From: Trifolium pratense
Lineage: Eukaryota > Streptophyta > Magnoliopsida > Fabales > Fabaceae
Direction of reading: 5' to 3'
Assembly: GCF_020283565.1 (NCBI RefSeq)
Contig: NC_060065.1
Coordinates: forward strand, 24,912,409 to 24,976,408
Length of the DNA stretch: 64,000 nucleotides
The position numbers and the translations under genes were made by a program. Below the pieces are notes generated by a model that was not told the origin of the DNA, ran no database searches, and saw nothing but the letters and a program-made list of their open reading frames with translations. Below are positions 1 to 11,651 of this stretch, in pieces. Every line of letters begins with the position of its first letter. Position 1 is the stretch's first letter.

Positions 1-163
1 TAGTTCCTAAATAAACAACATGAATGATTTCACAAAACAAACACAACAATATTGTTAGACAAACACGACTGACACACAACACTCACTTGGTCTGACTGCA
101 CAGACCTGCTCTGATCGACACATAACCCACACAGTCCGAAGACAACGGGGCTCTGATACCAAT
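1..163 (-). mobile_element. 5' internal leader of a minus-strand gypsy-type element, cut by window edge
   Basis: Read on the minus strand, this follows directly from the LTR at 164-2276. It begins with a primer binding site (complement at 151-162, TGGTATCAGAGC type, matching plant initiator-Met tRNA). It then resembles the first 160 bp of the internal region at 8072, including the same TTTAGGAACTA stretch. The rest of the element lies left of the window, so its 3' LTR and target duplication cannot be checked. Confidence 0.75.
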
Positions 164-2276
164 TGTAACACCCAAACCCATTATTTATATATTTCTACCT
201 TTAGTAAAATCTTTTTCAAAATACGCAACGGAAAATCACATTTAATTTATTGAATATCGGTTCGAGTATTACACTCCTCTAACAAAATAATACTAATATA
301 ATTAATTAGTAAAAATAGTATTTATATAAATCTTTGAATCAAATAATGTATTTATTGATTATACAAAACAACCTAGATAAGGAGACTCTATATACATATA
401 AAACCCCTTTTCCCGTGTCACAATCAGAGCGGAGCTTCACCGACGACTCGACCTCGAATACCACAAAATCCTGTAAATCTGGACCCCCAACGGTCCAGCA
501 CATAACACATAAAAGAGAGTTAGATAACATACTCAAAATATACAAGTGTAAGTAAATGGTACTTAAACACTTCTTCATAAAAACATGCATAATCATACAT
601 TATACATATACATCACCATCATTCATGCATATTCATATATCATGCATATACTTCATTTATCACCTAATCAATCATCCACAAAATACACCAAACATATAGT
701 TTCACGTCGTCTCGGACAATACCAAAACATCAACAAATACATTGTTCAGATTATGGTCATGACGGACCCTGCGTTGTTCATTTTATAGTCATGACGGACT
801 CTGCTCCTCACATACGGATTAACAATCAACATTTACCAAGTATGTGTCAAACATCATTTATTATAAAATGCACACATAATCCCTAATGCAATCTAATGCT
901 TCACATTCATGTTATGTCCTCTAGACACCTCTAATGCATGTGGTACCATCGTCTTTATCAGAGTATTTCACCTCCGATATCCGTCTTTATCAAACAAATA
1001 TAGTTCGATATCCTTCTTTATTGGGCAAGCCAATATCCCTAAATATTCATGATGCATGCACTCAAAACTCATGAATATATTCATCAACAATTTTGGCATA
1101 TAGCCCGTCAACAATAACGTGGAACACTATCCAACGTCCGTCTTTATTAAGATAATCAATACCTTAATATCCGTCTTTATTAGAATAACATAATTCTAAT
1201 ATCCTTCTTTATTAAGTTGATTAACACCTTAATATACTTCATTTATACTTCATACATGATTAACAATCGTTATAAGCATCAACAAGCATCAACAAGCATC
1301 AACAATCATGTAAGAATAAGACACTGATTGAAAATACATGCAAAGGAAGATAGCAGATGAAAAATTGGTGAAAACTGCAGTATTTCCGCCTGGGGCGGAA
1401 ATTTTTACGTTTGAGGCGTAAGTTTACGTTTTAGGCGCAAAAATTTACGTTTGAGGCGCAGAAAAGTCTGAAAGGTTGGCTGCTCACTGTTTTTCCGTTT
1501 CAGGCGGAAATTATTGTGCCTGAGGCGGAAAAACATGCGTTTCCTACACAAAAACGCCCAAAAATCCCATTTTTCATGTTATAAATCCCAAAAGAGTTTG
1601 TATTCAAGTGCTACAAACATATCTAAACACAAAAGGACGGTTCATTTCACCGATCTACCATTTTTACTACGAAAAAGTAGAGATTTAACACTTTTACTCA
1701 AAACTCTCAAGAACACAAAGTTCTTGAGTTTAATCCATTAGAAAACTCGTTTTAACCATTAAATCCGTTCATTAATCATGTTAAAAGCATGTTAAACATA
1801 TTAAGAACCTTAGGAACGATTTCCATCAAGAAAATCCATTCCAAACTAAAACGAAAATGGGGTGGAGGAAGTTCGGGTGAGGAGAAATCGACATTCTCCC
1901 CTTCCTCGAGTCACCCACGAATATGAAATCTACTCTCTTACCTGGATTCGAAGAAAACACGACGAAGATCTCGAATCCCTAGCTCTCCTCTTGCCCTAGC
2001 TCCTCAAGCTCTCTCTTCTCTTCTCTCAAAAACACAAGAACATGAGAAATGAATTCTCTCTTCCCTCACTATGCCCATATGGGCGCTCCACACACACACA
2101 AGGCCCATTGGGCCTCAAGCCCAATTGGCTTGGCCCAATAACACGTTAACTCTCTCTACTCGCTTAATAACTAAAGTACTCGATAAATAACTCTAGTTAT
2201 TAACTTAATTAAAATTCCACGTTAAATAAAATATTTTAACACGTAAAAATAATAATATGAAAATTGGGTCGTTACA
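164..2276 (-). mobile_element. 5' LTR of a gypsy-type retrotransposon (same family as the 2836 composite)
   Basis: The LTR is bounded by TGTAACACCC at 164 and GGGTCGTTACA at 2276 (the TG...CA ends read on the minus strand). It is 2,113 bp long and followed leftwards by a primer binding site, so it is a 5' LTR. It shares the family's landmarks: a CCCGTGTCACAATCAGAGC block, the AAAGACGGATAT motif array (about 960-1240) and a TTTCCGCC/GGCGGAAA module (about 1380-1535). The retroviral-type order and sequence similarity are seen directly. Assignment to Ty3/gypsy rests on polyprotein remnants in the related internal region at 8072-11651. Confidence 0.85.
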
Positions 2277-2830
2277 ACCACAACTTTACTAGAGCTGCTT
2301 CTAAGTCTTCTAAACCTGTTAGTGGCAGGAACTTCTTCCACAAACTCTTCTTTTGATCCATCATGGGTTGTAAATTCACTCCACTGTTTCTTAGGCCCAT
2401 ATTGAATATGCTTTGAAACTTTCCTTCCCTTCTTTGTTGTCTTGGCTACTTCATTAGTAGTGCACACAACCTTCCCTGAATTACTCCTCAGTCTTTTATC
2501 AATAGAAGGATGAGTCTTCTTAGCAGGACTTTCTCCAGAGTTGAGATCGTTCACAATAATTATATTTCCATCCGCATTATTGTTTTTCTCAACAGATCCT
2601 CCTTCTTCAATGTGTTCAGACACAATATTAAAACTCTTCATCAAACTGAGAGATCACATCAGTTACCATCAGAAATATTACAAGTTGTAGTTGTTTCTGG
2701 AGCTTGCTTCTCATCAGCTACGACCACATTATATGGAGACTCAGGTATAATAGTGCTCTCCAAATTTTCTTTTCCATATATGTTGTAGTATTAGGTGCAG
2801 CATCAGATTCAGGACTAGTTTCCTTGTGAG
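2277..2830 (-). pseudogene. Broken retroelement coding remnant (basic, Ser/Thr-rich protein)
   Basis: On the minus strand a readable, lysine- and serine-rich sequence runs from about 2830 to 2280 in two frames: an acidic Thr-rich piece (2660-2825), then a basic piece beginning MMKSFNIVSEHIEE with KRLRSNSGKVV and RFRRLRSSSSKVVV motifs. It stops where the LTR at 2276 was inserted, and the composite element at 2836 was inserted on the other side. Composition resembles the low-complexity segment of accessory or envelope-like proteins in legume retroelements, but I cannot name the family. It is probably internal DNA of the same minus-strand element whose 5' LTR is at 20351-22364; this is inference from the order of the nest. 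Confidence 0.45.
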
Positions 2831-4039
2831 ATTTCTGTAACGACCCAATTTTCATATTATTATTTTTATGTGTTAAAATATTTTATTTAACGTGGCATTT
2901 TAATTAAGTTAATAACTTGAGTTATTTATCGAGTACTTTAGTTATTAAGCGAGTAGAGAGAGTTAACGTGTTATTGGGCCAAGCCAATTGGGCTTGAGGC
3001 CCAATGGGCCTTGTGTGTGTGAGGGGGCGCCATATGGCCATGAAGGAAGGGAGAAACATTTCATTTCTCATGGTTCTTGTGTTCTTGAGAGGAGAAGAGG
3101 AGAGCTTGGGAGCTAGGGCAAAGGGAGAGATAGGGATTCGAGAGCTTCGTCGTGTTTTCTTCGAATCCAGGTAAGAGAGTAGATTTCATATTCGTGGGTG
3201 ACTCGAGGAAGGGGAGAATGTTGATTTCTCCTTACCCGAACTTCCTCCACCCCATTTTCGTTTTAGATTGGAATGGATTTTCTTGATGGAAATCGTTCCT
3301 AAGGTTCTTAATATGTTTAACATGCTTGTAACATGATTAATGAACGGAAATAATGGTTAAAACGAGCTTTCTAATGGATTAAACTCAAGAACTTTGTGTT
3401 CTTGAGAGTTTTGATGAAAAAGTGTCAATCTTTACTTTTTCGATGTTTATGGCGTAGATCTGAGAAATGAACTGTCCTTTTGTGTTTAGATATGCTTGTT
3501 GCACTTGAATATGAACTTATTTGGGGTTTATAACATGAAAAATGACTTATGTGAGAGTTTTGAGAGTTTAGAGTTTGAAATGAGAAATGTAGAAAATTGT
3601 TATCTATGAGGTCTGAACCTTTACGTGCAATTTTGACCTCTTTTCGTTGCGAACTGGTTTTAGTGGCCAACATAAAAGTTGTAGCCCTGTTTGTTAGCTT
3701 TCCAACGAGTATATGTGCGTCTCCATTGGACTTTCGTAGCCCAAGTTATGATCGTTGCAATGAGAGGCTGTCCAGTAATTTCCGCCTAAAACGGAAGAGC
3801 AGTGAGCAGCCATCCTTTCTGATGTTTTTCCGCCCCAGGCGTAAATATTTCCGCCCCAGGCGGAAATACTGCAGTTTTCACCAGTTTTTCATCTGCGATC
3901 TTCCTTTGCATGTAGTTTCGAATCAGTGTCTTATTCTTACATGATTGTTGATGATTGTTGATGCTTGTTGATGATTGTTGATGCATATATTGATTGTTAA
4001 TCATGTATGAAGTATAAATGAAGTATATTAAGGTGTTAA

Positions 4040-4310
4040 TCAACTTAATAAAGAAGGATATTAGAATTATGTTATTCTAATAAAGACGGATATTAAGGTA
4101 TTGATTATCTTAATAAAGACGGACGTTGGATAGTGTTCCACGTTATTGTTGACGGGCTATATGCCAAAATTGTTGATGAATATATTCATGAGTTTTGAGT
4201 GCATGCATCATGAATATTTAGGGATATTGGCTTGTCCAATAAAGAAGGATATCGAACTATATTTGTTTGATAAAGACGGATATCGGAGGTGAAATACTCT
4301 GATAAAGACG
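4040..4310 (+). repeat. ATAAAGACGGATAT motif array in LTR-A
   Basis: About six spaced copies of (A/G)ATAAAGA(A/C)GGATAT or close variants, separated by short inverted repeats such as TTAAG...CTTAA and TTAGAAT...ATTCTAA. The same array lies in LTR-B (about 12850-13125), LTR-C (about 18700-18975) and, on the minus strand, in the LTRs at 164, 20351 and 22960. Its repetition and retention suggest a regulatory or structural role in the LTR, which is inference. Confidence 0.7.
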
Positions 4311-4528
4311 ATGGTACCACATGCATTAGAGGTGTCTAGAGGACATAACATGAATGTGAAGCATTAGATTGCATTAGGGATTATGTGTGCATTTTATTAT
4401 AAATGATGTTTGACACATACTTGGTAAATGTTGATTGTTAATCCGTATGTGAGTAGCAGAGTCCGTCATGACTATAAAATGAACAACGCAGGGTCCGTCA
4501 TGACCATAATCTGAACAATGTATTTGTT

Positions 4529-7495
4529 CACTACTAGAAAACAATTGATCTGGGACGGAATTTTCCGTCGCACAACAGTTCAAATTTCCGTCCCAATTCA
4601 TATTTGGGACGGAATCTGCGACAAATTTATTTCGTCGCAATTTTCGCTGTCGCAATTTGTTTGGGACGGAAAAATAGATTCTGTCGCATTTTAGGGACGG
4701 AATCAGGGACAGAATTTAATTATTGTCTAAACACACTACATTTATTCTGTCCCAAATTGGCGACAGAATAATTAAATTCCGTCTCAATATTGTGACAGAA
4801 TATTCAAATTCCGTCCCAATATTTGTATTTTGTTTTTTCCAATATTGTTGGAAGGTATAAAAAATTTCTCCGATATTTTCACAAATACAATTTTTATATA
4901 CACAATGCACATTAAATAGTGTTGCATCATCAATTTAAAAAATCATATCGAACTACAAATTCAATTTGTAAGCATTAATTATCATAAACACAAGTATCTC
5001 CAAATATCAAACTTTTATCATTACATTCAAAAGGTTAAAGTTCAAATAACTTGAATGTGCCTACAAAATATCAAACTTTCAATAATTTTTAAGTTCTAAT
5101 CCAAAGTCATCAATATTACTACTCATTAGCATTTGAACCATCAATGGCATTGCTTCCACGACTAACAATACCAACCGAAGGATCATCTTCATCCAAATCC
5201 ATTAAATCCAAATATCAGTTGTTGTCGTAGTCCCGCATCAACCTCTCTACTCATGCCATGAACAATATCAACATAATTTGAATATTTATTTGATTGAGAT
5301 GTTGAGCCATGGGTGAGCATGCTTCCATCCATACCAATTGGCTTGGGTTGAGTGCCACTAGTCTCAACTTGTGAACATAGATTTACAATGTTATCCTAGG
5401 AAAAAATAAACATAAATATAACATGTAATGAAGTTAGATACACATAACAAACAGAACAACTCCCACTAAAACTTCTTACTAGATACACATAAACACTTGC
5501 TAAAACACTAAAAAACCAACAAAACAACTCCACCATAAAGTAGCAGCCCTTGGATAAATGCTAATCCAGCAAAAACTTCGAAACAGAAACATGGGAACAA
5601 GTTTTATTCACAAATTGACACTCATGCAAGCCAACAGTTTTATTCACCAATCGGAGAACAAGTTTACTAAAACAACTGGACAACAAACTAAAAAAATAGC
5701 AAGAACAGAAACACATGACAAAAAGGACAAACTGTCAAAGCAAACTCTATACATACATGTGCAGGTCATAAATTATAGCAAATAAAAGGCCACAATCACA
5801 ACAGTATATCAGATAACTTGATCTCTTATCATTAAGGACACAATCACAGCAAAATAAAAGGCCACAATCACAGCAACCAAAGTCAAGGCTTTTTTCTACA
5901 AGTTTAGGCTTTTTTGTAATAGATACTCACATATGCATCACTTGATCTCTTATCAACAAAGTTGTGTCCCCTTCCTAGTGTGACACTGAAGTTGTGTGCA
6001 TAGCAGTGTTCCTTTGCTCCAAACTAGTAGAAATGGTTGGAACTTTCTTTCCATTCCCTTTATCTACAAATCGTTTATGTAGTCCTCTTGGTTTACCAAT
6101 ACCTGACATCTAAAGTAATGATAAAGACATAGAGATTAATCACATATGTTTAAATATAAAAAAGTAACAATGATATAATAGTGTGAATAATGACTTTCAC
6201 AAAAAACAATAATCACTTTTTCAACCAAAAGAAAGAAGAAAAAAAACAATAAACAAATTTAATCATAATCAGGTTCAATATGATCATTTGGAACATCTTC
6301 ATTAGTTGAATCATTGTCATCAAAATCTTCTTCAAAATATATCAAAATCTTCTTCAAATTATATCAACAGCTGGTCATCTTCCAAATCTGTGTCATTGGT
6401 GTGGATACCATCTATTTCTTCAATCTTGATTCCACCATATTTCCAAGCAAGAAATTAAATCCAAACAGCAACATGACATAATCATCAGGGAAGTGTCAAC
6501 TACATAAGCATGTGAAGTGGGTAACAAACACTGAATAATAGAGTGAAAATAACAATGTGAAGTGTGAACTATTAAGATATATACACAGTCAAGAATAACG
6601 ATGTGAAGTGTGAACTAACTAAAAATGCCAGATTCTCACTTCAACAGATAAAGGGGGCGAGAAATTTCATGAATCGGAGGAGACGGAGAAGTGTCAACGA
6701 AACGGTGGCGAGAAATTTCATACCGATAGAAACGAGGCGGTGGTGAATCGTGTTGAGATGAGGCGGTGGCGACTGAGTTGAAGAGATACGGTGGTGACTG
6801 AGTGATTGCCGCTGACGGTGGTGACTGAGTGCGGTGGCGACTGTGTTGAGACGAGAGAGAGAGAGACGGCGCTTAGGGTTCTCTTTAGTTTGCGTTTTCT
6901 TTCTAATGAGTTAAATGGCTTGCCTTTACTTTCTCTGCCCTTTTACGGTTTTTTTTTTTGTTACCTAATACCACAGTTCTTTTAAATTACTTAAAAGTAA
7001 ATTAAACTTACTTGACCAAAAATATAAATATAAAAAAAAATTGAAAAATAATAAAATTACCTAATATATTTTAGATTTTTTTTAATAGAGGTTTTAGATT
7101 TCTTTTTTATATTATTAGAGTTAAATTTATTTTATAGCATTATAAAAAAAAATTATAGCATACCCAAAAATATTTATTTTATATATAAATATAATATATA
7201 ATAACTATTTTTGTTTGACTGAACAAATGGCGCTAGTTTTCCCTCCTTATTTTCACTAAATTTTTAGAATAAGATGAGACGGAAATACAAACTCTGTCCC
7301 AAGTTTGTGACAGAAAAATCAATTCATCTCAATATTGAGACAGAATATTCATTCTGTCCCAAGCAAATAAATAATCATTTTAAAAAACAGTTGTGACAGA
7401 AACGTGTCGCAAATTCCGTCCCCATTTAATTATTTTGGGACAGATTTTAATTCCGTCACAAATTTCCGTCCCAGTTTCATTTTTTTCTAGTAGTG
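4529..7495. mobile_element. CACTA (En/Spm-type) transposon inside LTR-A
   Basis: The left end CACTACTAGAAAA (4529) and right end TTTTTTCTAGTAGTG (to 7495) form terminal inverted repeats that continue into GGGACGGAA. The flanks are GTT (4526-4528 and 7496-7498), the 3-bp duplication expected of CACTA elements. LTR-B and LTR-C give the uninterrupted site (TATTTGTTGATGTTTTGG). Both ends hold many copies of TGGGACGGAA and CCGTCCCAA-like subterminal repeats (4550-4830 and 7260-7480), the usual transposase-binding arrangement. At 2,967 bp with only degraded coding pieces it is a non-autonomous copy. Confidence 0.95.
5119..6109 (-). pseudogene. Degraded coding remnants of the CACTA element
   Basis: Two readable minus-strand segments survive. 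One starts at an ATG at 6109 and runs 44 codons (MSGIGKPRGLHKRF...) to a stop at 5975. The second is readable from about 5395 with motifs SGTQPKPIGMDGSM and DIVHGMSREVDAG, changes frame near 5215, and ends DPSVGIVSRGSNAIDGSN with a stop at 5119. They sit where CACTA elements encode their transposition proteins, so I infer a decayed element protein, but I see no transposase catalytic motif. The sequence between the two segments shows no continuous frame. Confidence 0.5.
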
Positions 7496-8385
7496 GTTGA
7501 TGTTTTGGTATTGTCCGAGACGACGTGAAACTATATGTTTGGTATATAATTGTAGATGATTGATTATGTGATAAATGAAGTAATATGCATGATATATGAA
7601 TATGCATGAATGATGGTGATGTATATGTATAATGTATGATTATGCATGTTTTTATGAAGAAGTGTTTAAGTACAATTTACTTACACTTGTATTATTTTGA
7701 GTATGTTATCTAACTCTCTTTTATGTGTTATGTGCTGGACCGTTGGGGGTCCAGATTTTACAGGATTTTGTGGTATTCGATGTTGAGTCGTCGGTGAAGC
7801 TCCGCTCTGATTGTGACACGGGAAAGGGTTTTATATTGTATATAAAGTCTATTGTCTAGGTTGTTTTTGTATAATCAATAAATACATTAGTTGATTTAAC
7901 ATTTGTATAAACAAGTATTTTTACTAATTAACTACATTAGTATTATTTTGATTGAAGAATGTAATACTCGAACCACAACTTTTATAATATCGAACATTAC
8001 TTTCCGTTGCGTATTTTGAAAAAGATTTTTACTAAGGTAGAAATATAGAAATAATGGGTTTGGGTGTTACAATTGGTATCAGAGCAGGTCGTCTTCGGAC
8101 TGTGTGGGTTATGTGTCGATCAGAGCAGGTCTGTGCAGTCAGACCAAGTGAGTATTGTGTGTCAGTCGTGTTTGTCTAACAATTTTGTTGTGTTTGTTTT
8201 GTGAAATCACTTATGTTGTTCATTTAGGAACTATGAGTGATGTGAATTGAATTAAATTATTCGTTCTTTTTGTGAGTAATGGTGTGAGTGCTATACTCCT
8301 ATGTTTATAATAGTTGTATATGCGTAGAGTTTAACCTTTTTGTAGTTTAAACTTGATGGATTGATGCTTATTGCTAATTGTTGAT

Positions 8386-8475
8386 GATCCGGCATGATAT
8401 AAAACTGCATGTGACGATCCGGCATGATATAAAACTGCATGTGACGATCCGGCATGATATAAAACTGCATGTGGT
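8386..8475 (+). repeat. Three tandem copies of a 30-bp repeat
   Basis: Units at 8386-8415, 8416-8445 and 8446-8475 share the core CATGATATAAAACTGCATGTG, each starting GATCCGG. The third differs only in its last two bases. The same array recurs at 14229-14318 in the second internal region. A related 30-bp repeat lies in the otherwise different LTR at 41401-41460. Confidence 0.95.
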
Positions 8476-9474
8476 AATGATTTGAAATAATTTTAAAAAC
8501 TAATATTATTTCTTGAAGATTTTGGTGAAAATATAGAGTTATTTTCTTTTTGGGTGAGTGAAAATTAATTTTTCAAAATGGTGAGAAGAGTAGGATATTA
8601 ATGTGTCCTGGTATGTGTTTGTTATATGTTTGTTTATAACATGTGCTAGATGATTACTAGGCATTTGAATTGCTATGCGTTTTATGAGTAAAAACATGAA
8701 GATATCATAATCCTATCTTGTAATTGTGATGCATGATTCTAATTGTGCTTTCAAGTCTATAATGATGTTATATGCTTGATGTTTTGGATTTTGTAGATTA
8801 GTGAGTCGAGAAAACGAGAGTTCAGTGAGCGTAAGTTCAAAATCGTAGCAGAGCACCCAGATTTTTGGATGTGCTCGCTAGGCGAAGAATGAACCTCGCT
8901 GAGTCTCGCTAAGTCTTGCTAAGTCCTGTGAATGTTTTGACTTGTCTCGCCGGGAGCTCGCTAGCTTTTGCTAAGCGAGGGAGCCAGACAAGAAATTTAT
9001 TTTTTGTTGACGTCTTGTTCTGAGTTGACTGAATGTGAGTATGAATTATTGCCTTGCAATGTTTATTTTTCTTGTGATTGCTTGATTTCCTAACTTTGAA
9101 AAGTGAGGGAAGTATAGGTTACTTGAATGCTTGCATGAATTTGTGTTAGTGTTTAGGTATCGTGGGTTAGGTTTTGTCCCCTGTATGCGACATGCGTGTA
9201 AACGATGTCGATACTAGTTTCTTCTTAGGAAGAATATGTTTAGAGACGATAGAACCGTTAGGTGTGAGCACCAGAAGTTATAGTGGAAGAGTGTAGGTGG
9301 GTTTGAGATAAGTGGGGGAGAAGGTTATATCCCTCCGAGATGTTTCGAACGTGAGAAGATGAGATGAGTAGAGATGCTCTTGAAGCAGAATATTCAGGAA
9401 GTGGTGACGTTGTTCGAAGTGGAATGAATGGGAGCAACGAGTTGTGAGAAACTCCTAGAAGAGAAGTTGTCAGA

Positions 9475-9935
9475 CTAAGTGTTTCGCCGTAGGGAGTTGG
9501 TGAGATTGGTTAAGTGAGATGAAGAGTATTCGGAACGGTTGGAGATCATGTGTTGCACTAAAAGTATGGAGGCGTGTTTTTGTGGACCAAGGTTGAAGTA
9601 TCTGTTTGATCGGAAGGAGTCGAATATGAGGAAGAGGAAGTGATTAAGATTCTTGAGGAGGTGATGATTTTGAAGTAAGTTGTCATCCAAGTGGATCAGA
9701 TGTTGTACCGGATTCTTGAGTAAGAAGCTTTATGTGAGTCGTGCATATGGTAGTAGGATGAATTGGTTGAACAATTTGAAGTTCTAAGTCTAGTGTGGAG
9801 TGACTTTCGGAAGAGATTTGAGAAGCTTAGAGAAAGAGATATGAAGATTAGTGAACCGTTGGTGTTAATTAATCGATGAAGGGAAGTAGGTTTTAAAGTA
9901 AATAAGAATGGAATTGAGAAATATCATAATAGGAT
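9475..9935 (+). pseudogene. Gypsy RT/RNase H/linker remnant, copy 1
   Basis: The plus strand shows, in order: a short reverse-transcriptase start (LSVSP then a stop where WGAPV-type sequence is expected, about 9477-9495); an abrupt jump to RNase H sequence (LKYLFDRKESNMRKRK, 9592-9640, then a TGA where Trp is usual); DDFEVSCHPSGSDVV after a frameshift (about 9660-9705); and a linker reading ELVEQFEVLSLVWSDF (about 9760-9810) and EVGFKVNKNGIEKYHNRI (to 9935). This order matches Ty3/gypsy pol with most of the reverse transcriptase deleted. Multiple stops and frameshifts rule out function. Confidence 0.7.
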
Positions 9936-11651
9936 TGGTATGTTTGTTGAATCGTTGGAAGTGAGGATTGTATGAATAATCGAGTTTATTCGAAGATGGA
10001 AGTGGGATAACGATCCGAAGGATTTTGTGAGAGGCATGTTGAAGAAAGAGTAATTGGATTTGGATAATGACAGGGCAATTTGTGTCGAAGTTGAATGAGA
10101 TCCTAGAAGTGGAGATGAAGCTAAAAGAGAGGTATCATTTTTGAATGATGAAGAATAAGAAAGTTAGCCGTTGGAGAACGTTCAGAGAATAAGTAATATG
10201 AGGTCATGTTGGAAGTGACTTGTGTTAGGTGGGAGTTTGCGAAAAAGAATTACCGCACATGTGAGTAGATGTTGTGTTTTAGCACTTATAGTAAGGAGTT
10301 GAAGGCGATGCCTAAGGTAAGTGTCGGAGAGCATTTTGTGGTGCCCAAAAGATAAGAGTGAGTAAGTATTTGCTAAGGAATTTGGATTCATGGAATGGAA
10401 GAGTCGGTAGAGACTAGTTTTGTTAGATGCATCGTGGATGTTGATGTAGTATGGTCGTAATCGGTGACAATGAAGTAAAGGATTTTAAATTGTTTCATCA
10501 TGGATGATGAAACGGTAGTGACTTGGTGCATAACTTAAAATGTATTTGGACGAGAATTTTGGAAATTTTCTAGAGATGTCATATTGGGATTAGACAAGGA
10601 GTCATGAGTAAAAATACTAAGACAAAGGTTGATTAGAATTTAATGGATAGAGTTAGATCGTATGGCGAATATTTGGAGCTTTGTAGATTTAATTCAAGAG
10701 TTTGATTTTGGTATCGAATGTACTAAGGAGGAGTTTAAAGATAACTATCCAAAGAGAGATGATGATTGGTAGGGGTCAGAGATGAATAAAAATTCGATGA
10801 GTGAATAAACGGAGAAGAGTATGCTTGTTGCAATGCAAGATGATGAGGAACATCGATAGATGGATTATGGGCGAATTGAAGATGTCGTTTGAAACTAATG
10901 AGATAGAAGTTATGATTGTTTGGAGAACCAATTTTAGGCAGTGGTCTAATTTTGAAGTAGCGAATTACTAAGGAATTAAGGAGAAGTGGTATTGGAAAAT
11001 GTTTGCGTTAAGGAATGCAAATATTGGTTAAGAGATTACTTGGGAATAGAATAGTCGTAACGAGATTCGACTCAATGGTTGGAGATATGCGAGAAAAGGA
11101 ATTTGACGGTTAGAGACGGTAGTTTTTAGCTTGTGTCAATGAAGTTTGAGAATGTTGGTCATCAAGTGATTGTTGGAATTGAACTATCAAGTGATAAGTT
11201 GAAATAAGATTCGAATATGAATAAGTGATGTAACACGGTTAAGTGATCCATGAGGGAATCAGAGACTTATAGGATTTGTGGAGTTATGGAGTTGTGGAAG
11301 TATTTTTTTCAGAGTGTGTTCAATTGGTTGTTTTAGGGTAACGTTGTGAGGCCGTAGAATGTGAGTCTATGGATGTTTCGTACGAAGTGGATGTTTTAGC
11401 GGTTTGATAAGAATGGTTTGTGCCGATATCATGATTGTTGAATATTTATCGACAAATTGAGGAACTGGCCGTCCTTGATCTCTTGTTGATAAATGGACAA
11501 AAATTGTGTTGGATGGGATAAACTAATTTTGTCAAACTTGGTAATGTGTAGCGTTTTGAGCGTTTTGTTGGAGGGTCGGATACAGGAGTTATCCGGAGTT
11601 GCTTTAGTTGCGTAATTTTCGAGGGCGAAAATCTTTTAAGTGGGGGAGAGT

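Larger units (their letters stand above)
2836..8071 (+). mobile_element. LTR-A of the composite, interrupted by a CACTA element
   Basis: It starts TGTAACGACCC and ends GGGTGTTACA. Without the CACTA insert and its 3-bp duplication it is 2,266 bp, the same as LTR-C. Its first 400 bp (about 2960-3230) differ from LTR-B and LTR-C by many substitutions and small indels. Its 3' part shares derived changes with LTR-C but not with LTR-B. The left flank ATTTC is the composite's target duplication. Confidence 0.9.
8072..11651 (+). mobile_element. Internal region 1 of the composite (decayed gypsy, non-autonomous)
   Basis: It begins with a primer binding site (TGGTATCAGAGC, 8074-8085) and ends in a polypurine tract (TGGGGGAGAG, 11641-11650). 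At 3,580 bp it is shorter than a full gag-pol internal region. About 1.1 kb of leader contains a 30-bp triple repeat and a CTCGCTAAG-rich stretch (8868-8990). Recognisable reverse-transcriptase, RNase H and linker pieces follow at 9475-9935. A readable tail, FEGENLLSGGEL, lies immediately before the polypurine tract and resembles the usual C-terminal end of Tekay/Del-like gypsy polyproteins. No plus-strand frame is long; the minus-strand frames here are shadows. Confidence 0.8.

Noticed and set aside
3597..3944. 115-codon open frame repeated identically at 12413 and 18256
   Set aside because: It lies wholly within the three LTRs, spans the TTTCCGCC module and has no protein features; repetition follows from LTR identity.
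8386..8475. CRISPR-like look of the 30-bp repeats
   Set aside because: The units are directly adjacent with no unique spacers, and the context is a plant retrotransposon.
9475..9690. Minus-strand frames in the gypsy internal regions (also 10182-10391 and 11446-11664, with second copies)
   Set aside because: They are shadows; the element's own coding remnants are on the plus strand.
2836..11651. Reading the left half of the composite as an independent complete element
   Set aside because: The ATTTC repeat is absent next to LTR-B; only the whole 2836-19760 unit has matching flanks.
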